64,000 nt of DNA, from contig CANQPB010000007.1 in NCBI GenBank assembly GCA_947625615.1, positions 16,881 through 80,880 on the forward strand, given 5' to 3'. Position 1 is the stretch's first letter. The number at the start of each line of letters is the position of its first letter. The position numbers and the translations under genes were made by a program. Below, piece by piece: positions 20,569-30,694 of the stretch. The DNA comes from an uncultured Clostridia bacterium. Lineage in GTDB: Bacteria; Bacillota; Clostridia; Oscillospirales; Ruminococcaceae. The notes under the pieces were generated by a model. The model was not told the DNA's origin. It did no database searches and worked only from the letters and a program-made list of their open reading frames with translations.

Positions 20569-21609
20569 CTATTCTATGACTATCTTGTCCTCGCCCCTGA
20601 CGGTGACGCCGATTACATAAGCGTCCTCGCCGCTGTCGCGAAGAATCTCAAGGGCCTTTTCCGCCTCGCTTTCGGGGACGACTATGCTCATTCCCACGCC
20701 CATGTTATAGGTGTTGAACATGTCCCTTTCGGGGATATTCCCGGTGCGCTGTATCAGCCCGAATATCGGCGGAATTCTGAGCGATTTTCTGTCTATTTTA
20801 GCGCAAAGCCCGTCGGGTATAGAGCGGGGGATATTCTCGTAGAATCCGCCGCCGGTGATATGCGAAATCCCCTTTACGTCCACGCTCTCAAGAAGCTTCA
20901 AAACCGGCTTTACATATATCTTTGTCGGCTCCAAAAGCGTCTCGCCGAGGCTCTTTCCGCCGAGCTCCTCAACGGGGGAGGCAAGGTCGGCGTTTTCGAT
21001 GTCGAACACCTTTCTTATCAGGGAGAATCCGTTTGAATGCACCCCCGAGGAGGGCAGGGCGATTATAACGTCTCCCTCGCGCATTCTTTGGTTGTCAATG
21101 ATTTTATCCATATCCACAACGCCGGTGCAGTATCCCGCGAGGTCATATTCCTCCTCCGGCATCATGCCGGGGTGTTCGGCGGTCTCGCCGCCTATAAGCG
21201 ACGCCCCCGCCATAACGCAGCCGTCGCAGACTCCCTTGACTATCGCCGCGATCTTTTCGGGAATGTTTCGGCCGCAGGCTATGTAGTCCAAAAATACCAG
21301 CGGCTTTGCCCCGCAGCATATGATGTCGTTCACGCACATGGCAACGCAGTCGATGCCGACGGTGTCGTGCTTATTCATCATGAACGCGAGCTTTAGCTTT
21401 GTGCCCACTCCGTCCGTTCCGCTCACAAGCACCGGCTTTTTATATCCCGAAAGATCCGGCAGGAAAAGCCCGCCGAAGCCGCCTATTCCCGACACCTCGC
21501 CGCCGGTGGCGGTACGCTTAATGTCGGCCTTCATCAGCTCGACCGACTTATAACCCGCGGTTATGTCCACGCCCGCCTGTCTGTAGCTTTCAGAAAAACT
21601 TTTTTCCAT
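20569..21609 (-). CDS. purM: Phosphoribosylformylglycinamidine cyclo-ligase
   Basis: SYRQAGVDITAGYKSVELMK, SGTDGVGTKLKLAF, GGETAEHPGMM. Confidence 0.97.
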   Translation of the reverse strand: MEKSFSESYRQAGVDITAGYKSVELMKADIKRTATGGEVSGIGGFGGLFLPDLSGYKKPVLVSGTDGVGTKLKLAFMMNKHDTVGIDCVAMCVNDIICCGAKPLVFLDYIACGRNIPEKIAAIVKGVCDGCVMAGASLIGGETAEHPGMMPEEEYDLAGYCTGVVDMDKIIDNQRMREGDVIIALPSSGVHSNGFSLIRKVFDIENADLASPVEELGGKSLGETLLEPTKIYVKPVLKLLESVDVKGISHITGGGFYENIPRSIPDGLCAKIDRKSLRIPPIFGLIQRTGNIPERDMFNTYNMGVGMSIVVPESEAEKALEILRDSGEDAYVIGVTVRGEDKIVIE

Positions 21610-21618
21610 AGGATTACC

Positions 21619-23070
21619 TCACTTGTTTCTGTCGGCAAATTTGGGATTTGTCGAGATCTTTCTTTCAAAGCGCGATTTGTTCGACTGTGTCGGCTCCTTG
21701 GTGGGGTAGTTGCCGTCAAAGCAGGCATAGCAGAAGCCGGAGCCGTCCGTGCCGGCGATCTTCCTGACGTCCTCGATGCTCAGAAAATGCACCGAGTCCG
21801 CGCCGATTATCCCGGCTATCTCGTCAAGGCTGTGATTTGCCGCTATCAGCGATTCCCGCGAATCGATGTCTACCCCGTAGTAGCAGGGATTCATAAACGG
21901 GGGAGCCGACGAAAGCATGTGCACCTCTTTGGCGCCGCCGTCACGCAGCCTCTTGACTATCTTTGCCGAGGTGGTGCCGCGCACTATCGAGTCGTCAACC
22001 AAAATAACGCGCTTGTCCTTTACCACCGACTGAACCACGTTCAGCTTTATCGACACCATTTCCTCCCGCATTCCCTGGCTGGGCGCTATGAAAGTCCGGC
22101 CTATGTATTTATTTTTGATCAGACCTATGTCGTAGGGTATACCCGATTTTCTTGAATAGCCTATTGCGGCGTCGGTACCGCTGTCCGGCACGCCCACGAC
22201 GATGTCTGCGTCAATGGGATAGGCGTCGGCCAAAAGCTCGCCCACTCTCATTCTTGCGGCGTGCACCGAGCAGCCCTCGCATACGGAATCGGGCCGGGCG
22301 ATGTAAAGGTATTCGAACACGCAGAAGGCTTTTTTTGCGGTGTTGCAGTTTTCGGTTATCGAGGTGACGCCGTCCTTTGTGAACACCATAACCTCTCCCG
22401 GTTCAATCTCGCGGATAAGCTCGGCGTTCACGGCGTCCAAAGCGCAGGTCTCCGAGGCGACTATATAGGTGCCGTCCTCGCGGCGGCCGTAGCAAAGCGG
22501 CCTGAAACCGTGTGGGTCGCGCGCGGCTATAAGCTTCGAGGGTGACATTATTATCATCGAGAAAGCTCCCTCAAGCTTTTTTATTGACTGCACGACCGCG
22601 TCTTCTATATTTCTCGTCTTAAGACGTTCCTTCGTCACGACGTAGGCTATAACCTCGGTGTCGGAGGTGGAATGGAAGATAGAGCCCTGCTCCTCGAGCG
22701 CGGTTCTCAGCTCGTAGGAATTCACAAGGTTTCCGTTGTGGGCAAGTGCCATGTTTCCTTTGAGGTGATTCACCACCACAGGCTGGGCGTTTCTGCGCTC
22801 GCCGCCGCCCGTCGTGCCGTAGCGTACGTGGCCGACGGCCATGTTGCCGAGGCCGAGCTTTTCAAGCCGCTCCGCCGTGAAGATCTCGCTGACAAGGCCG
22901 GTGTCCTTACGGTATGTAAACACGCCGTCGTCGTTCACGACAATTCCGGCCGATTCCTGTCCGCGGTGCTGCAAAGCGAACAGCCCGTAGTATACCAAAG
23001 AGGCGACGTCCTGTGTATTCGGCGCGAAAACACCGAACACGCCGCATTCTTCATGAATGACATTTTCCAT
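21619..23070 (-). CDS. purF: Amidophosphoribosyltransferase
   Basis: HEECGVFGVFAPNTQDVASLVYYGLFALQHRGQESAGI, VLVDDSIVRGTTS. Confidence 0.97.
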   Translation of the reverse strand: MENVIHEECGVFGVFAPNTQDVASLVYYGLFALQHRGQESAGIVVNDDGVFTYRKDTGLVSEIFTAERLEKLGLGNMAVGHVRYGTTGGGERRNAQPVVVNHLKGNMALAHNGNLVNSYELRTALEEQGSIFHSTSDTEVIAYVVTKERLKTRNIEDAVVQSIKKLEGAFSMIIMSPSKLIAARDPHGFRPLCYGRREDGTYIVASETCALDAVNAELIREIEPGEVMVFTKDGVTSITENCNTAKKAFCVFEYLYIARPDSVCEGCSVHAARMRVGELLADAYPIDADIVVGVPDSGTDAAIGYSRKSGIPYDIGLIKNKYIGRTFIAPSQGMREEMVSIKLNVVQSVVKDKRVILVDDSIVRGTTSAKIVKRLRDGGAKEVHMLSSAPPFMNPCYYGVDIDSRESLIAANHSLDEIAGIIGADSVHFLSIEDVRKIAGTDGSGFCYACFDGNYPTKEPTQSNKSRFERKISTNPKFADRNK

Positions 23071-23090
23071 AAAATACTCCTCAGAAGGCA

Positions 23091-23801
23091 TTATTCGCCG
23101 AAAACGCGGCGCATCATTTCGTTATAGGCGTCCTCTACGCCGCCCATGTCGCGGCGGAAGCGGTCTTTGTCAAGCTTTTCGTTGGTTTTGGAATCCCAGA
23201 AGCGGCAGGTGTCGGGGGAAATTTCGTCCGCAAGGACGATTTCGCCGTCGGCGGTTTTGCCGAATTCAAGCTTGAAGTCTACAAGCGTGACGCCGAGGCC
23301 CTTGAAGTATTCGCGCATGATCTCGTTCACCTTGAATGCCATCGTCTTGATCTTTTCGATCTCCTCCTTGGTGGCCAGCTTAAGGGCAACAGCGTGGTAG
23401 CTGTTTATCAGGGGATCGTGCAGGTCGTCGTTCTTGTAGGAGAATTCGATGGTGGGCTCGTCGAATACTATGCCCTCCTCAACGCCGTAGCGCTTTGCAA
23501 AGCTTCCGGCGGAGATGTTGCGGATAATTACCTCAAGCGGGACTATCGACACCTTTTTGACGAGGGTATCGCGGTCGCTCAGCTCTTCGACGAGGTGGGT
23601 GGGAATGCCGCTCTTTTCAAGAAGCTTCATGATGTAGTTCGACATTCTGTTGTTGATTGCGCCCTTTCCGACGATGGTGCCTTTTTTGAGGCCGTCGAGA
23701 GCGGTGGCGTCGTCCTTATAGGAGACGATGACAAGATTGGGGTCGTCGGTGGCAAATACCTTTTTGGCCTTGCCTTCATAAAGCTGTACAGTTTTTTCCA
23801 T
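23091..23801 (-). CDS. purC: SAICAR synthetase
   Basis: [37 protein letters not shown]; start chosen internal to the ORF track. Confidence 0.96.
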   Translation of the reverse strand: MEKTVQLYEGKAKKVFATDDPNLVIVSYKDDATALDGLKKGTIVGKGAINNRMSNYIMKLLEKSGIPTHLVEELSDRDTLVKKVSIVPLEVIIRNISAGSFAKRYGVEEGIVFDEPTIEFSYKNDDLHDPLINSYHAVALKLATKEEIEKIKTMAFKVNEIMREYFKGLGVTLVDFKLEFGKTADGEIVLADEISPDTCRFWDSKTNEKLDKDRFRRDMGGVEDAYNEMMRRVFGE

Positions 23802-23876
23802 GATAAATTCCTCCGTAAAATATAATAAAGTTGGTTTGGGTGTCAAAATTTCGGGGTTCGGCATTTCCCCGGTTCC

Positions 23877-23964
23877 GGCGCAGCCCGGCGCCGCCCCTTC
23901 GGGGCGGCCCGCCCGCCGCGCAGCGGCGGGCGTCTTGCGCTTGGGGCGCAAGACGGGCTGCGCC
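23877..23964 (-). repeat. GC-rich cloverleaf-type inverted-repeat element B (between purE and purC)
   Basis: Outer stem GGCGCAGCCCG/CGGGCTGCGCC enclosing GCCGCCCC-TTC-GGGGCGGC, CGCCCGCCGC-GCA-GCGGCGGGCG and GTCTTGCGC-..-GCGCAAGAC hairpins. Confidence 0.7.
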
Positions 23965-23993
23965 CAAAGCCCTCAGCCTCAGCCGAGGCCGGT

Positions 23994-24488
23994 TTATTCC
24001 GCTATTCTCTCGGCGATGCCCCTGTCCTTTTCAAGAACCGCCGCGGCGTCTTTGCGGCGCTTTTCGTCAAGCTTCGCGGCAAGGCCCTCGTCCTCAACGG
24101 CAAGTATCTGCGCCGCAAGTAAAGCGGCATTGACTCCGCCGTCTATGGCAACGGTAGCAACGGGAATTCCCGAAGGCATCATTACCGTTGACAGAAGGGC
24201 GTCAATGCCGTCAAGTGTCTGTGATTTGCAGGGTATTCCGATAACCGGCAGCGTGGTGTTCGCCGCGATGGCGCCGGCCAGATGAGCCGCCATTCCCGCC
24301 GCACATATCAGAACCCCAAAGCCGTTTTTGCGCGCTGATACGGCAAAGTCACGCGCCTCGGCAGGCGTCCTGTGCGCCGAGTAAACGTGAACCTCATACC
24401 CGATCCCGAGCGATGTAAGTGTTGCAGCTGTTTTTTTGAGAATCGGCAGATCGCTGTCGCTGCCCATAATGATTCCGACCTTTCTCAT
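23994..24488 (-). CDS. purE: N5-carboxyaminoimidazole ribonucleotide mutase
   Basis: [21 protein letters not shown]...[13 protein letters not shown]. Confidence 0.95.
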   Translation of the reverse strand: MRKVGIIMGSDSDLPILKKTAATLTSLGIGYEVHVYSAHRTPAEARDFAVSARKNGFGVLICAAGMAAHLAGAIAANTTLPVIGIPCKSQTLDGIDALLSTVMMPSGIPVATVAIDGGVNAALLAAQILAVEDEGLAAKLDEKRRKDAAAVLEKDRGIAERIAE

Positions 24489-24672
24489 TTCGAGCCTCCC
24501 TGATACGGTTTTAAAAATGTAAGAGCGCTTCCCATAATATTCCGACATTTTTCGCAAAATCACAGCAAACGCTCAGCATTAAATTACTACTTATAATATA
24601 ACATTATTGCGCGTCAAAGTCAAACCAAAAAAAGCTCATATAAACGCGCATAAATTGGCTTTTATGCCGAAA

Positions 24673-25098
24673 TTAAGAATCCGATGAGGCCTTGGTGTCG
24701 CAGTAAACGCAGCGGTAGATTTTTTCCTCGGCGTTTTCAAGCCTGAAAACGTGGTCGAGCTCCTGCTCTGTCGAGGTTATGCAGCGCGGATTTTTGCACC
24801 TTATCACGTTTTTAAGAATCTTCGGCAGCCCTATAGAGCGCTTCTCGCACAGAACCCCGTCTCTTATAATGTTTATCGTCACGTTCGGCGCGACATATCC
24901 GATAATGTCAAGATTCACCGGAATGTCCGCGTCTATCTTTATGATGTCCTTTTTCCCCATGGCCGAGCTGTTCGCGTTTTTAATGATCGCCACCGGGCAG
25001 TCCAGCTTGCCGAGGCCCAAAAGATCGTAAAGCGTCATTCCGCGCCCCGCGGGGATATGGTCGATGACAATGCCGTTTTTAATGGAATCTATATTCAT
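24673..25098 (-). CDS. pyrI: Aspartate carbamoyltransferase regulatory subunit
   Basis: GIVIDHIPAGRG...; Zn motif CKNPRCIT...YRCVYCDT. Confidence 0.93.
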   Translation of the reverse strand: MNIDSIKNGIVIDHIPAGRGMTLYDLLGLGKLDCPVAIIKNANSSAMGKKDIIKIDADIPVNLDIIGYVAPNVTINIIRDGVLCEKRSIGLPKILKNVIRCKNPRCITSTEQELDHVFRLENAEEKIYRCVYCDTKASSDS

Positions 25099-25111
25099 AT
25101 CCTGTCCTTTC

Positions 25112-26035
25112 TCAGATCGTCCCGGCTTCCTTAAGAAGCATGAGGATAAGCGCCATTCTGATGTATTTCCCGTTCAGCACCTGCTTGAAGTAGCATGCGC
25201 GCGGATCTTTATCTATCTCCACCGAGATCTCGTTCACCCTCGGCAGCGGGTGCATCACCGAAAGGCTCTCCTTGGCGGTCTTAAGCTTTTCGGGAGTCAG
25301 AATATAGCTGTCCTTAAGTCTCAGGTAGTCCTCCTCGTTGAAGAATCTCTCCCGCTGCACCCTTGTCATGTAAAGGATATCCAGCTCTGGCATATATTCC
25401 TCAAGGCTGGTCGTCTGGACATATTCTATCCCCGCCGGCTTCAATACCTCCGATTTAACATAGCTCGGCAGCTTAAGCTCCTCGGGGGAGATGAGCACCA
25501 CCTTAAGCCCCTTATATCTTGCGAGCGCGCTTATCAGCGAGTGAACCGTCCTACCGAATTTAAGGTCGCCGCAGAAGCCCACCGTCAGGTTTTCAAAGCT
25601 TCCCTTTTCGCGCTGAATGGTCAGCAGGTCGGCGAGGGTCTGCGTCGGGTGGAAGTGTCCGCCGTCCCCGGCGTTAATCACCGGCACCGTCGAATTAAGC
25701 GAGGCCACAAGCGGCGCGCCCTCCTTGGGGTGGCGCATGGCGATGATGTCGGCGTAGCAGCTCACCACCTTTGTGGTGTCGGCCACGCTTTCGCCCTTTG
25801 AGGCCGAAGACGACTGCGCCTCGGAAAATCCGAGCACGTTTCCGCCGAGCTCGTACATCGCCGCCTCAAAGCTCAGGCGGGTGCGGGTCGAGGGCTCAAA
25901 GAACAGCGTCGCAAGCTTTTTGCCGTGGCAAACTTCCGAATATTTATCGGGGTGGGCGATAATGTCGTTCGCGGTCGAGATGAGCTCCTCGATATCGCTC
26001 ACCGAAAGATCCTGAATGTCTATAAGATGTCTCAT
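25112..26035 (-). CDS. pyrB: Aspartate carbamoyltransferase catalytic subunit
   Basis: [32 protein letters not shown]. Confidence 0.96.
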   Translation of the reverse strand: MRHLIDIQDLSVSDIEELISTANDIIAHPDKYSEVCHGKKLATLFFEPSTRTRLSFEAAMYELGGNVLGFSEAQSSSASKGESVADTTKVVSCYADIIAMRHPKEGAPLVASLNSTVPVINAGDGGHFHPTQTLADLLTIQREKGSFENLTVGFCGDLKFGRTVHSLISALARYKGLKVVLISPEELKLPSYVKSEVLKPAGIEYVQTTSLEEYMPELDILYMTRVQRERFFNEEDYLRLKDSYILTPEKLKTAKESLSVMHPLPRVNEISVEIDKDPRACYFKQVLNGKYIRMALILMLLKEAGTI

Positions 26036-26688
26036 AGTGCGGCTCCGTTCACAGAAAGATATTTTCTGATTCTCTCTACGTTTTCGGCGTTTTCGGGTTT
26101 TTCCTCAAGGTATTCAATAATGTCATATACCGTCGCGACCGAATAGACCGGGAAGCCGAATTCCTGCTCTATCTCCTTCATGGCCGACATCTCTGTTCTG
26201 CCCTTTTCCATGCGGTTCACCATTATAAGGCAGGCGGCCACCTTTACGCCCTCAAGCTTAGAGAGTATCTCCATGCTCTCCCTAATGGCCGTCCCCGCGG
26301 TTATAACGTCCTCGACTATGACAACCTCGTCGCCCGGCTTTGGGGTGTAACCCACCAAAACGCCGCCCTCGCCGTGATCCTTTGCCTCTTTTCTGTTGAA
26401 GAAGAAGGGGACGTCCACGCCGCTTTTCGAGAGCCCGACCGCCGCCGCGACCGCTATTGGAATGCCCTTATATGCCGGGCCGAAGAGAACGGTTCTTTTT
26501 TCGCCGACGTTTTCAAGATAGGCCCTTGCGTAAAATTCGCCCAGCTTTGATATCTGCGCGCCGGTCTTGATGTCCCCGGCGTTCAGAAAATAGGGTATCT
26601 TTCGGCCGGATTTTGCGGTGAAGTCGCCGAATTTAAGCACCCCGGCGTCCTCAAGAAAACTGATGAATTCTCTTTTGTAGCTGTCCAT
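26032..26688 (-). CDS. pyrE: Orotate phosphoribosyltransferase
   Basis: [29 protein letters not shown]. Confidence 0.95.
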   Translation of the reverse strand: MDSYKREFISFLEDAGVLKFGDFTAKSGRKIPYFLNAGDIKTGAQISKLGEFYARAYLENVGEKRTVLFGPAYKGIPIAVAAAVGLSKSGVDVPFFFNRKEAKDHGEGGVLVGYTPKPGDEVVIVEDVITAGTAIRESMEILSKLEGVKVAACLIMVNRMEKGRTEMSAMKEIEQEFGFPVYSVATVYDIIEYLEEKPENAENVERIRKYLSVNGAAL

Positions 26689-26705
26689 TATATATCCTCC
26701 TTAAC

Positions 26706-27404
26706 TTAATCGACAAATTCGCGAAGGCATCTTTCATAGGCGTCAACCGGGTCTTCCGCCGCGGTTATCGGCCGCCCGACTACAATGTAGTCGGATCCCG
26801 CCTTTTTTGCCTCCTCGGGGGTCATCACCCGCTTTTGGTCGCCCTTGTCGCCGTCGGCAAATCTCACCCCGGGGGTGACCGTCAGGAAGTTCCGGCCGCA
26901 CCGCTTATGAACCGCTTCCGCCTCAAGAGGGGAGCAGACAACGCCGTCGAGGCCCGATCTCATGGCGTTTTCGGCGTAGCTCATCACCGTTTCCGGCATC
27001 GGCGTCTCGATAAGCAGCTCGTTTTTAAGCGTCTCGGGGTCGGTCGACGTCAGCTGCGTCACCGCTATAAGAATAGGCCTCTTTCCGTCGGGGCGGGTAA
27101 GCCCCTCGACAGCCGCCGCCATCATCTTCGAGCCTCCCGCAGCGTGAAGATTTGTCATGTCCACGTCGAGCCCCGACAGCACCGACATCGCCTTTTTGAC
27201 GGTGTTCGGAATGTCGTGCAGCTTCAGATCCAAAAAGATCTTGTGCCCTCTTTCCTTGATCTTTCCTACTATAGACGGCCCCTCGGCATAGTAAAGCTCC
27301 ATGCCTATCTTGACGAACGGCTTTTTCTCGCCGAATCTGTCAAGAAATTCAAGGGTCTTCTGCCCGCTTGAAAAATCGCAGGCCACTATAACGTCTCTGC
27401 CCAT
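26706..27404 (-). CDS. pyrF: Orotidine-5'-phosphate decarboxylase
   Basis: VIVACDFSSGQKTLEFLDRF, FLDLKLHDIPNTV, SDYIVVGRPIT. Confidence 0.95.
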   Translation of the reverse strand: MGRDVIVACDFSSGQKTLEFLDRFGEKKPFVKIGMELYYAEGPSIVGKIKERGHKIFLDLKLHDIPNTVKKAMSVLSGLDVDMTNLHAAGGSKMMAAAVEGLTRPDGKRPILIAVTQLTSTDPETLKNELLIETPMPETVMSYAENAMRSGLDGVVCSPLEAEAVHKRCGRNFLTVTPGVRFADGDKGDQKRVMTPEEAKKAGSDYIVVGRPITAAEDPVDAYERCLREFVD

Positions 27405-27437
27405 AATTTACCTCCGAATATATAAATTTTAACCGAT

Positions 27438-28349
27438 TCACAGCGCCGCGCCGATAATGTCCGAGAGCTTTTCAACGCGGTATTTTTCCATCGCCCTCGG
27501 CAGATCTGCGATAATGTCCCGGCAGGCGTAGGGGTCTACAAGATTCTGCGCGCCCACCTCAACGGCCGTTGCCCCCGCGAACATCATCTCCAAAACGTCC
27601 TCCGCCTTGGATACGCCGCCCATGCCGACTACCGGTATCTTAACGGCTTTTGCGCACTGATATACCATTCTCAGCGCCACCGGGAAAATTGCCGGCCCCG
27701 AAAGCCCGCCGGTGGTGTTTTTTAATAAAGGCTTTCTTGTTTTAAGATCTATTCTCATTCCCATAAGGGTGTTTATCAGGCTGACCCCGTCGGCACCCTC
27801 GGCTTCGCAGGCCTTTGCGATCTCAACTATATCGGTGACGTTCGGCGAAAGCTTTACTATAACAGGCTTTCTGACCGCTCTTTTCACGGCTTTAGTCACC
27901 TCGGCGGCCGATTTAGCGCTCGTGCCGAAGCTCATTCCGCCGCCGTGCACGTTCGGGCAGCTAATATTCACCTCGAGCCAGCCTATGTCCTCGCATTCGT
28001 CGAGCTTTGAACAGGTGTAAACGTAGTCGTCAAGGGAGAACCCGCTTATGTTCGCCATCACCTTTTTGTGAAACACCTTTCTCATCTTCGGCAGCTCTTC
28101 CGAGATCACCTTTTCAACCCCCGGGTTTTGCAGCCCGACAGCGTTAAGCATTCCCGAGGCCGTCTCGGCGATCCTCGGCGTGGGGTTTCCGAATCTCGGC
28201 TCGCGGGTGGTGCCTTTAAAAGAAAACGTGCCCAGAATGTTTATATCGTATAGCTCGCCGAATTCATATCCGTAGCCGAAGGTGCCGCTTGCCGGTATCA
28301 CCGGGTTGTCAAGCGTTATCCCGCAGAGCGAAACTCTGGTGTCTACCAT
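27438..28349 (-). CDS. pyrD: Dihydroorotate dehydrogenase (class 1B catalytic subunit)
   Basis: NPVIPASGTFGYGYEF, VNISCPNVHGGGMSFG; paired with pyrK. Confidence 0.95.
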   Translation of the reverse strand: MVDTRVSLCGITLDNPVIPASGTFGYGYEFGELYDINILGTFSFKGTTREPRFGNPTPRIAETASGMLNAVGLQNPGVEKVISEELPKMRKVFHKKVMANISGFSLDDYVYTCSKLDECEDIGWLEVNISCPNVHGGGMSFGTSAKSAAEVTKAVKRAVRKPVIVKLSPNVTDIVEIAKACEAEGADGVSLINTLMGMRIDLKTRKPLLKNTTGGLSGPAIFPVALRMVYQCAKAVKIPVVGMGGVSKAEDVLEMMFAGATAVEVGAQNLVDPYACRDIIADLPRAMEKYRVEKLSDIIGAAL

Positions 28350-29068
28350 TTTATCTCCTCCTTTTTAAGAACCGGGCCGTCCCGGCAGATCCTCTTATAG
28401 CCGGTGAGGGTCTCGCAGCTGCAGCCCATGCACGCCCCGAAGCCGCAGCCCATTCGCTCCTCAAAGCTGAGCTGCCCCGAGGCGACTGTGCTTTTGCAGA
28501 CCGCTTTTAGCATCGGCTCCGGCCCGCAGCAGTAAAAGTAGGAATATTTTTCCGGCAGGGCGTCGGTGACGAATCCCTTTGTCCCGTATGATCCGTCGGC
28601 GGTGGTCACCCTGACGTCGCAGCCGATCTTTTTGAATTTATCCTCGTAAAAGATCTCTCCCGCGGTGTTGAATCCGAGAATTGCGGTCACTCTGCTGCCT
28701 CTTTTTATAAGCTCCTTTGCCAGAAGATACAGCGGCGGCACACCCACCCCTCCGCCGAGCAGCAGGGGAGTATCCCCCGACGGCTCAAGGTCGTATCCGT
28801 TTCCGAGGCCGGTCAAAAGGTCGAGCTTTCCGCCGGCCATCTTCGACATTTTTTCGGTGCCCTGCCCGACTACCTTATATATAAGGGTGAGCCTTCCGCC
28901 CGAAACGTCGCAGACGGATATCGGCCGCCTGAGAAAAAGCCCGTCGAGCTTTATGTTTACAAACTGCCCCGGCCGGGTGATATCCGTACAGTCGCCTAAA
29001 AGTGTCATCTCAAAGACGTTTTCGGTGAGCGGCACGTTCGTCATAATTTCAAATATCGACTGTTTCAT
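28343..29068 (-). CDS. pyrK: Dihydroorotate dehydrogenase electron transfer subunit
   Basis: FAD/NAD binding plus CGFGACMGCSCETL [2Fe-2S] motif. Confidence 0.93.
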   Translation of the reverse strand: MKQSIFEIMTNVPLTENVFEMTLLGDCTDITRPGQFVNIKLDGLFLRRPISVCDVSGGRLTLIYKVVGQGTEKMSKMAGGKLDLLTGLGNGYDLEPSGDTPLLLGGGVGVPPLYLLAKELIKRGSRVTAILGFNTAGEIFYEDKFKKIGCDVRVTTADGSYGTKGFVTDALPEKYSYFYCCGPEPMLKAVCKSTVASGQLSFEERMGCGFGACMGCSCETLTGYKRICRDGPVLKKEEIKW

Positions 29069-30276
29069 CTTCTCTCCCTTTCTTTGCGTTCTTTATTTTC
29101 ATATGCGACCCTTCCGCCTAAAACCGTCAGGCAGTTTACGCCGTAAAGGCTCATTCTCTCAAAGGGCGTCGCGCGCCCCTTGCTCAAAAATTCTGAGGGG
29201 TCTGCGGTGAACCTCTCGCCGAGCTTCCATACCGAAAACCCGTTTTCTTCCGGCAGGCCGAACCTCCTGCGCGGGTTATACGCCATAAGCTCCAGCAGCT
29301 TTTCAAGGCTGATAATTCCCTCCCGCACAAAGCGGGTGTACATCACCGAAAATGCCGTTTCAAGCCCGACTATCCCGAAAGCGCTCTTTTCAAGCCCCCT
29401 CGATTTTTCCTCCGCGGAATGCGGCGCGTGGTCGGTGGCTATCATATCTACCGTCCCGTCGAGGAGCCCCTCTATAAGCGCCTCGCGGTCTCGCTTCGAG
29501 CGCAGCGGGGGATTCATCTTAAAGCGCCCGTCCTCAATAAGGTCGCCGTCGTCGAGCACAAGGTAGTGCGGCCCCGTCTCGCAGGTGACGTCGACGCCCT
29601 CAGCCTTTGCCCTTCTTATAAGCTCCACGCTCTCGGCGGTGGATATGTGGCAGACGTGATAGGCGCAGCCCGTCTTTTTCGCGAGCTTAAGATCCCGCTC
29701 TATCTGCCTCCATTCGCTCTCCGAGGATATCCCCGCGTGGCCGTGGGCCTTGGCGTATTCGCCGTCGTGGATATATCCGCCGCGGAGCAGCGAATTTACT
29801 TCGCAGTGCGCGGCTATTATCTTCCCGAGGCGCTTTGCCTCCGTCATGGCGGCCTCCATCATCTCGTCCCGCTGAACGCCCTTTCCGTCGTCCGAAAAGG
29901 CTATGACGCTTTTATGCATGCCTTTCATATCCGAGAGCTGCTCGCCCTTTTCGCCGACTGTTATCGCTCCGTACGGGTGGACGTTTATTACCGCGTCGCG
30001 GTTTATAATGTCGAGCTGGACTTTCAGGTTTTCGCAGGAATCGGGCACCGGGTTTAAATTCGGCATGGTGCAGACGTCCGTATATCCGCCCCTTGCCGCC
30101 GACATCGAGCCGGTCTTTATCGTCTCCTTATAAGAAAATCCCGGCTCGCGAAAATGCACATGCACGTCGCAAAAGCCGGGTAAAACGGTGTATTCTTCGG
30201 GGTCGGCGCAAAAGCCGCGGACGCCGAGCGTTCCGGGAATTTCGGGATATTTTACTTTTGTCGCAAATTTCAGCAT
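29065..30276 (-). CDS. pyrC: Dihydroorotase
   Basis: VLPGFCDVHVHFREPGFSYKETIKTG, MIATDHAPHSAEEK; start at 30276 supported by AAAGGA RBS. Confidence 0.94.
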   Translation of the reverse strand: MLKFATKVKYPEIPGTLGVRGFCADPEEYTVLPGFCDVHVHFREPGFSYKETIKTGSMSAARGGYTDVCTMPNLNPVPDSCENLKVQLDIINRDAVINVHPYGAITVGEKGEQLSDMKGMHKSVIAFSDDGKGVQRDEMMEAAMTEAKRLGKIIAAHCEVNSLLRGGYIHDGEYAKAHGHAGISSESEWRQIERDLKLAKKTGCAYHVCHISTAESVELIRRAKAEGVDVTCETGPHYLVLDDGDLIEDGRFKMNPPLRSKRDREALIEGLLDGTVDMIATDHAPHSAEEKSRGLEKSAFGIVGLETAFSVMYTRFVREGIISLEKLLELMAYNPRRRFGLPEENGFSVWKLGERFTADPSEFLSKGRATPFERMSLYGVNCLTVLGGRVAYENKERKERERR

Positions 30277-30291
30277 AGCTTGTCCTTTCCT

Positions 30292-30417
30292 AAAAAATCC
30301 TGCCGACAAAAACGCAGCAGGACAGTAAAGACCGGCAGGGGAGCCCCTGCGGAAAATATAAGCTTTTCGACCTCTCTGTGCCGCAATTAAAGTTTCATTC
30401 TCATCTGAGCCGAGATG
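30292..30417 (-). promoter_or_regulatory. pyr operon leader with PyrR-like RNA motif and hairpins (putative attenuator)
   Basis: Minus-strand leader contains GGCACAGAGAGGTC (PyrR anti-antiterminator-like), GCAGGGG-CT-CCCCTGC, and CCTGC..GCAGG-ATTTTTT. Confidence 0.5.
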
Positions 30418-30446
30418 ATTATATCACAGTTGCCCCGCCATGTCAA
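30418..30446 (-). promoter_or_regulatory. pyr operon promoter
   Basis: TTGACA-17 nt-TATAAT on minus strand. Confidence 0.8.
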
Positions 30447-30492
30447 GCATAAGTTGTCTCCGTTTGGGCAGTTTTTTGCCCTCAAAAGGAGT

Positions 30493-30616
30493 GTCCATTC
30501 CGCACGCATTATCAGAAATATTTAGATGCGTCGCCACAGGCGACACCTTGAAATTCTGATATCTGATTTCTAACTTCTATCTTCTATCTTCTTGATGTGG
30601 CCATCAGGCCACATCA
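30493..30616 (+). repeat. Dispersed repeat family R2, copy 1
   Basis: GTCCATTCCGCACGCATTATCAGAAATATTTAGATGCGTCGCC..AGGCGACACCTTGAAA...CTTCTATCTTCTTGATGTGGCC..GGCCACATC; matches 42985-43105 inverted and partly 39606-39675. Confidence 0.75.
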
Positions 30617-30694
30617 GCCCTCAAAATTAACTGTTGACATTTCTGTCTTAATCTGTTATACTTTCGCTCGGATTATTTTTTTGGAGGGTTAATT

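Noticed and set aside
23802-23951. Extended N-terminus of the purC ORF
   Set aside because: Runs through structured element B; the conserved PurC start is at 23801
24489-24670. Possible purine riboswitch upstream of purE
   Set aside because: A promoter-like TTGACT-17-TATATT is present, but I could not find the conserved purine aptamer core or its P2/P3 loops
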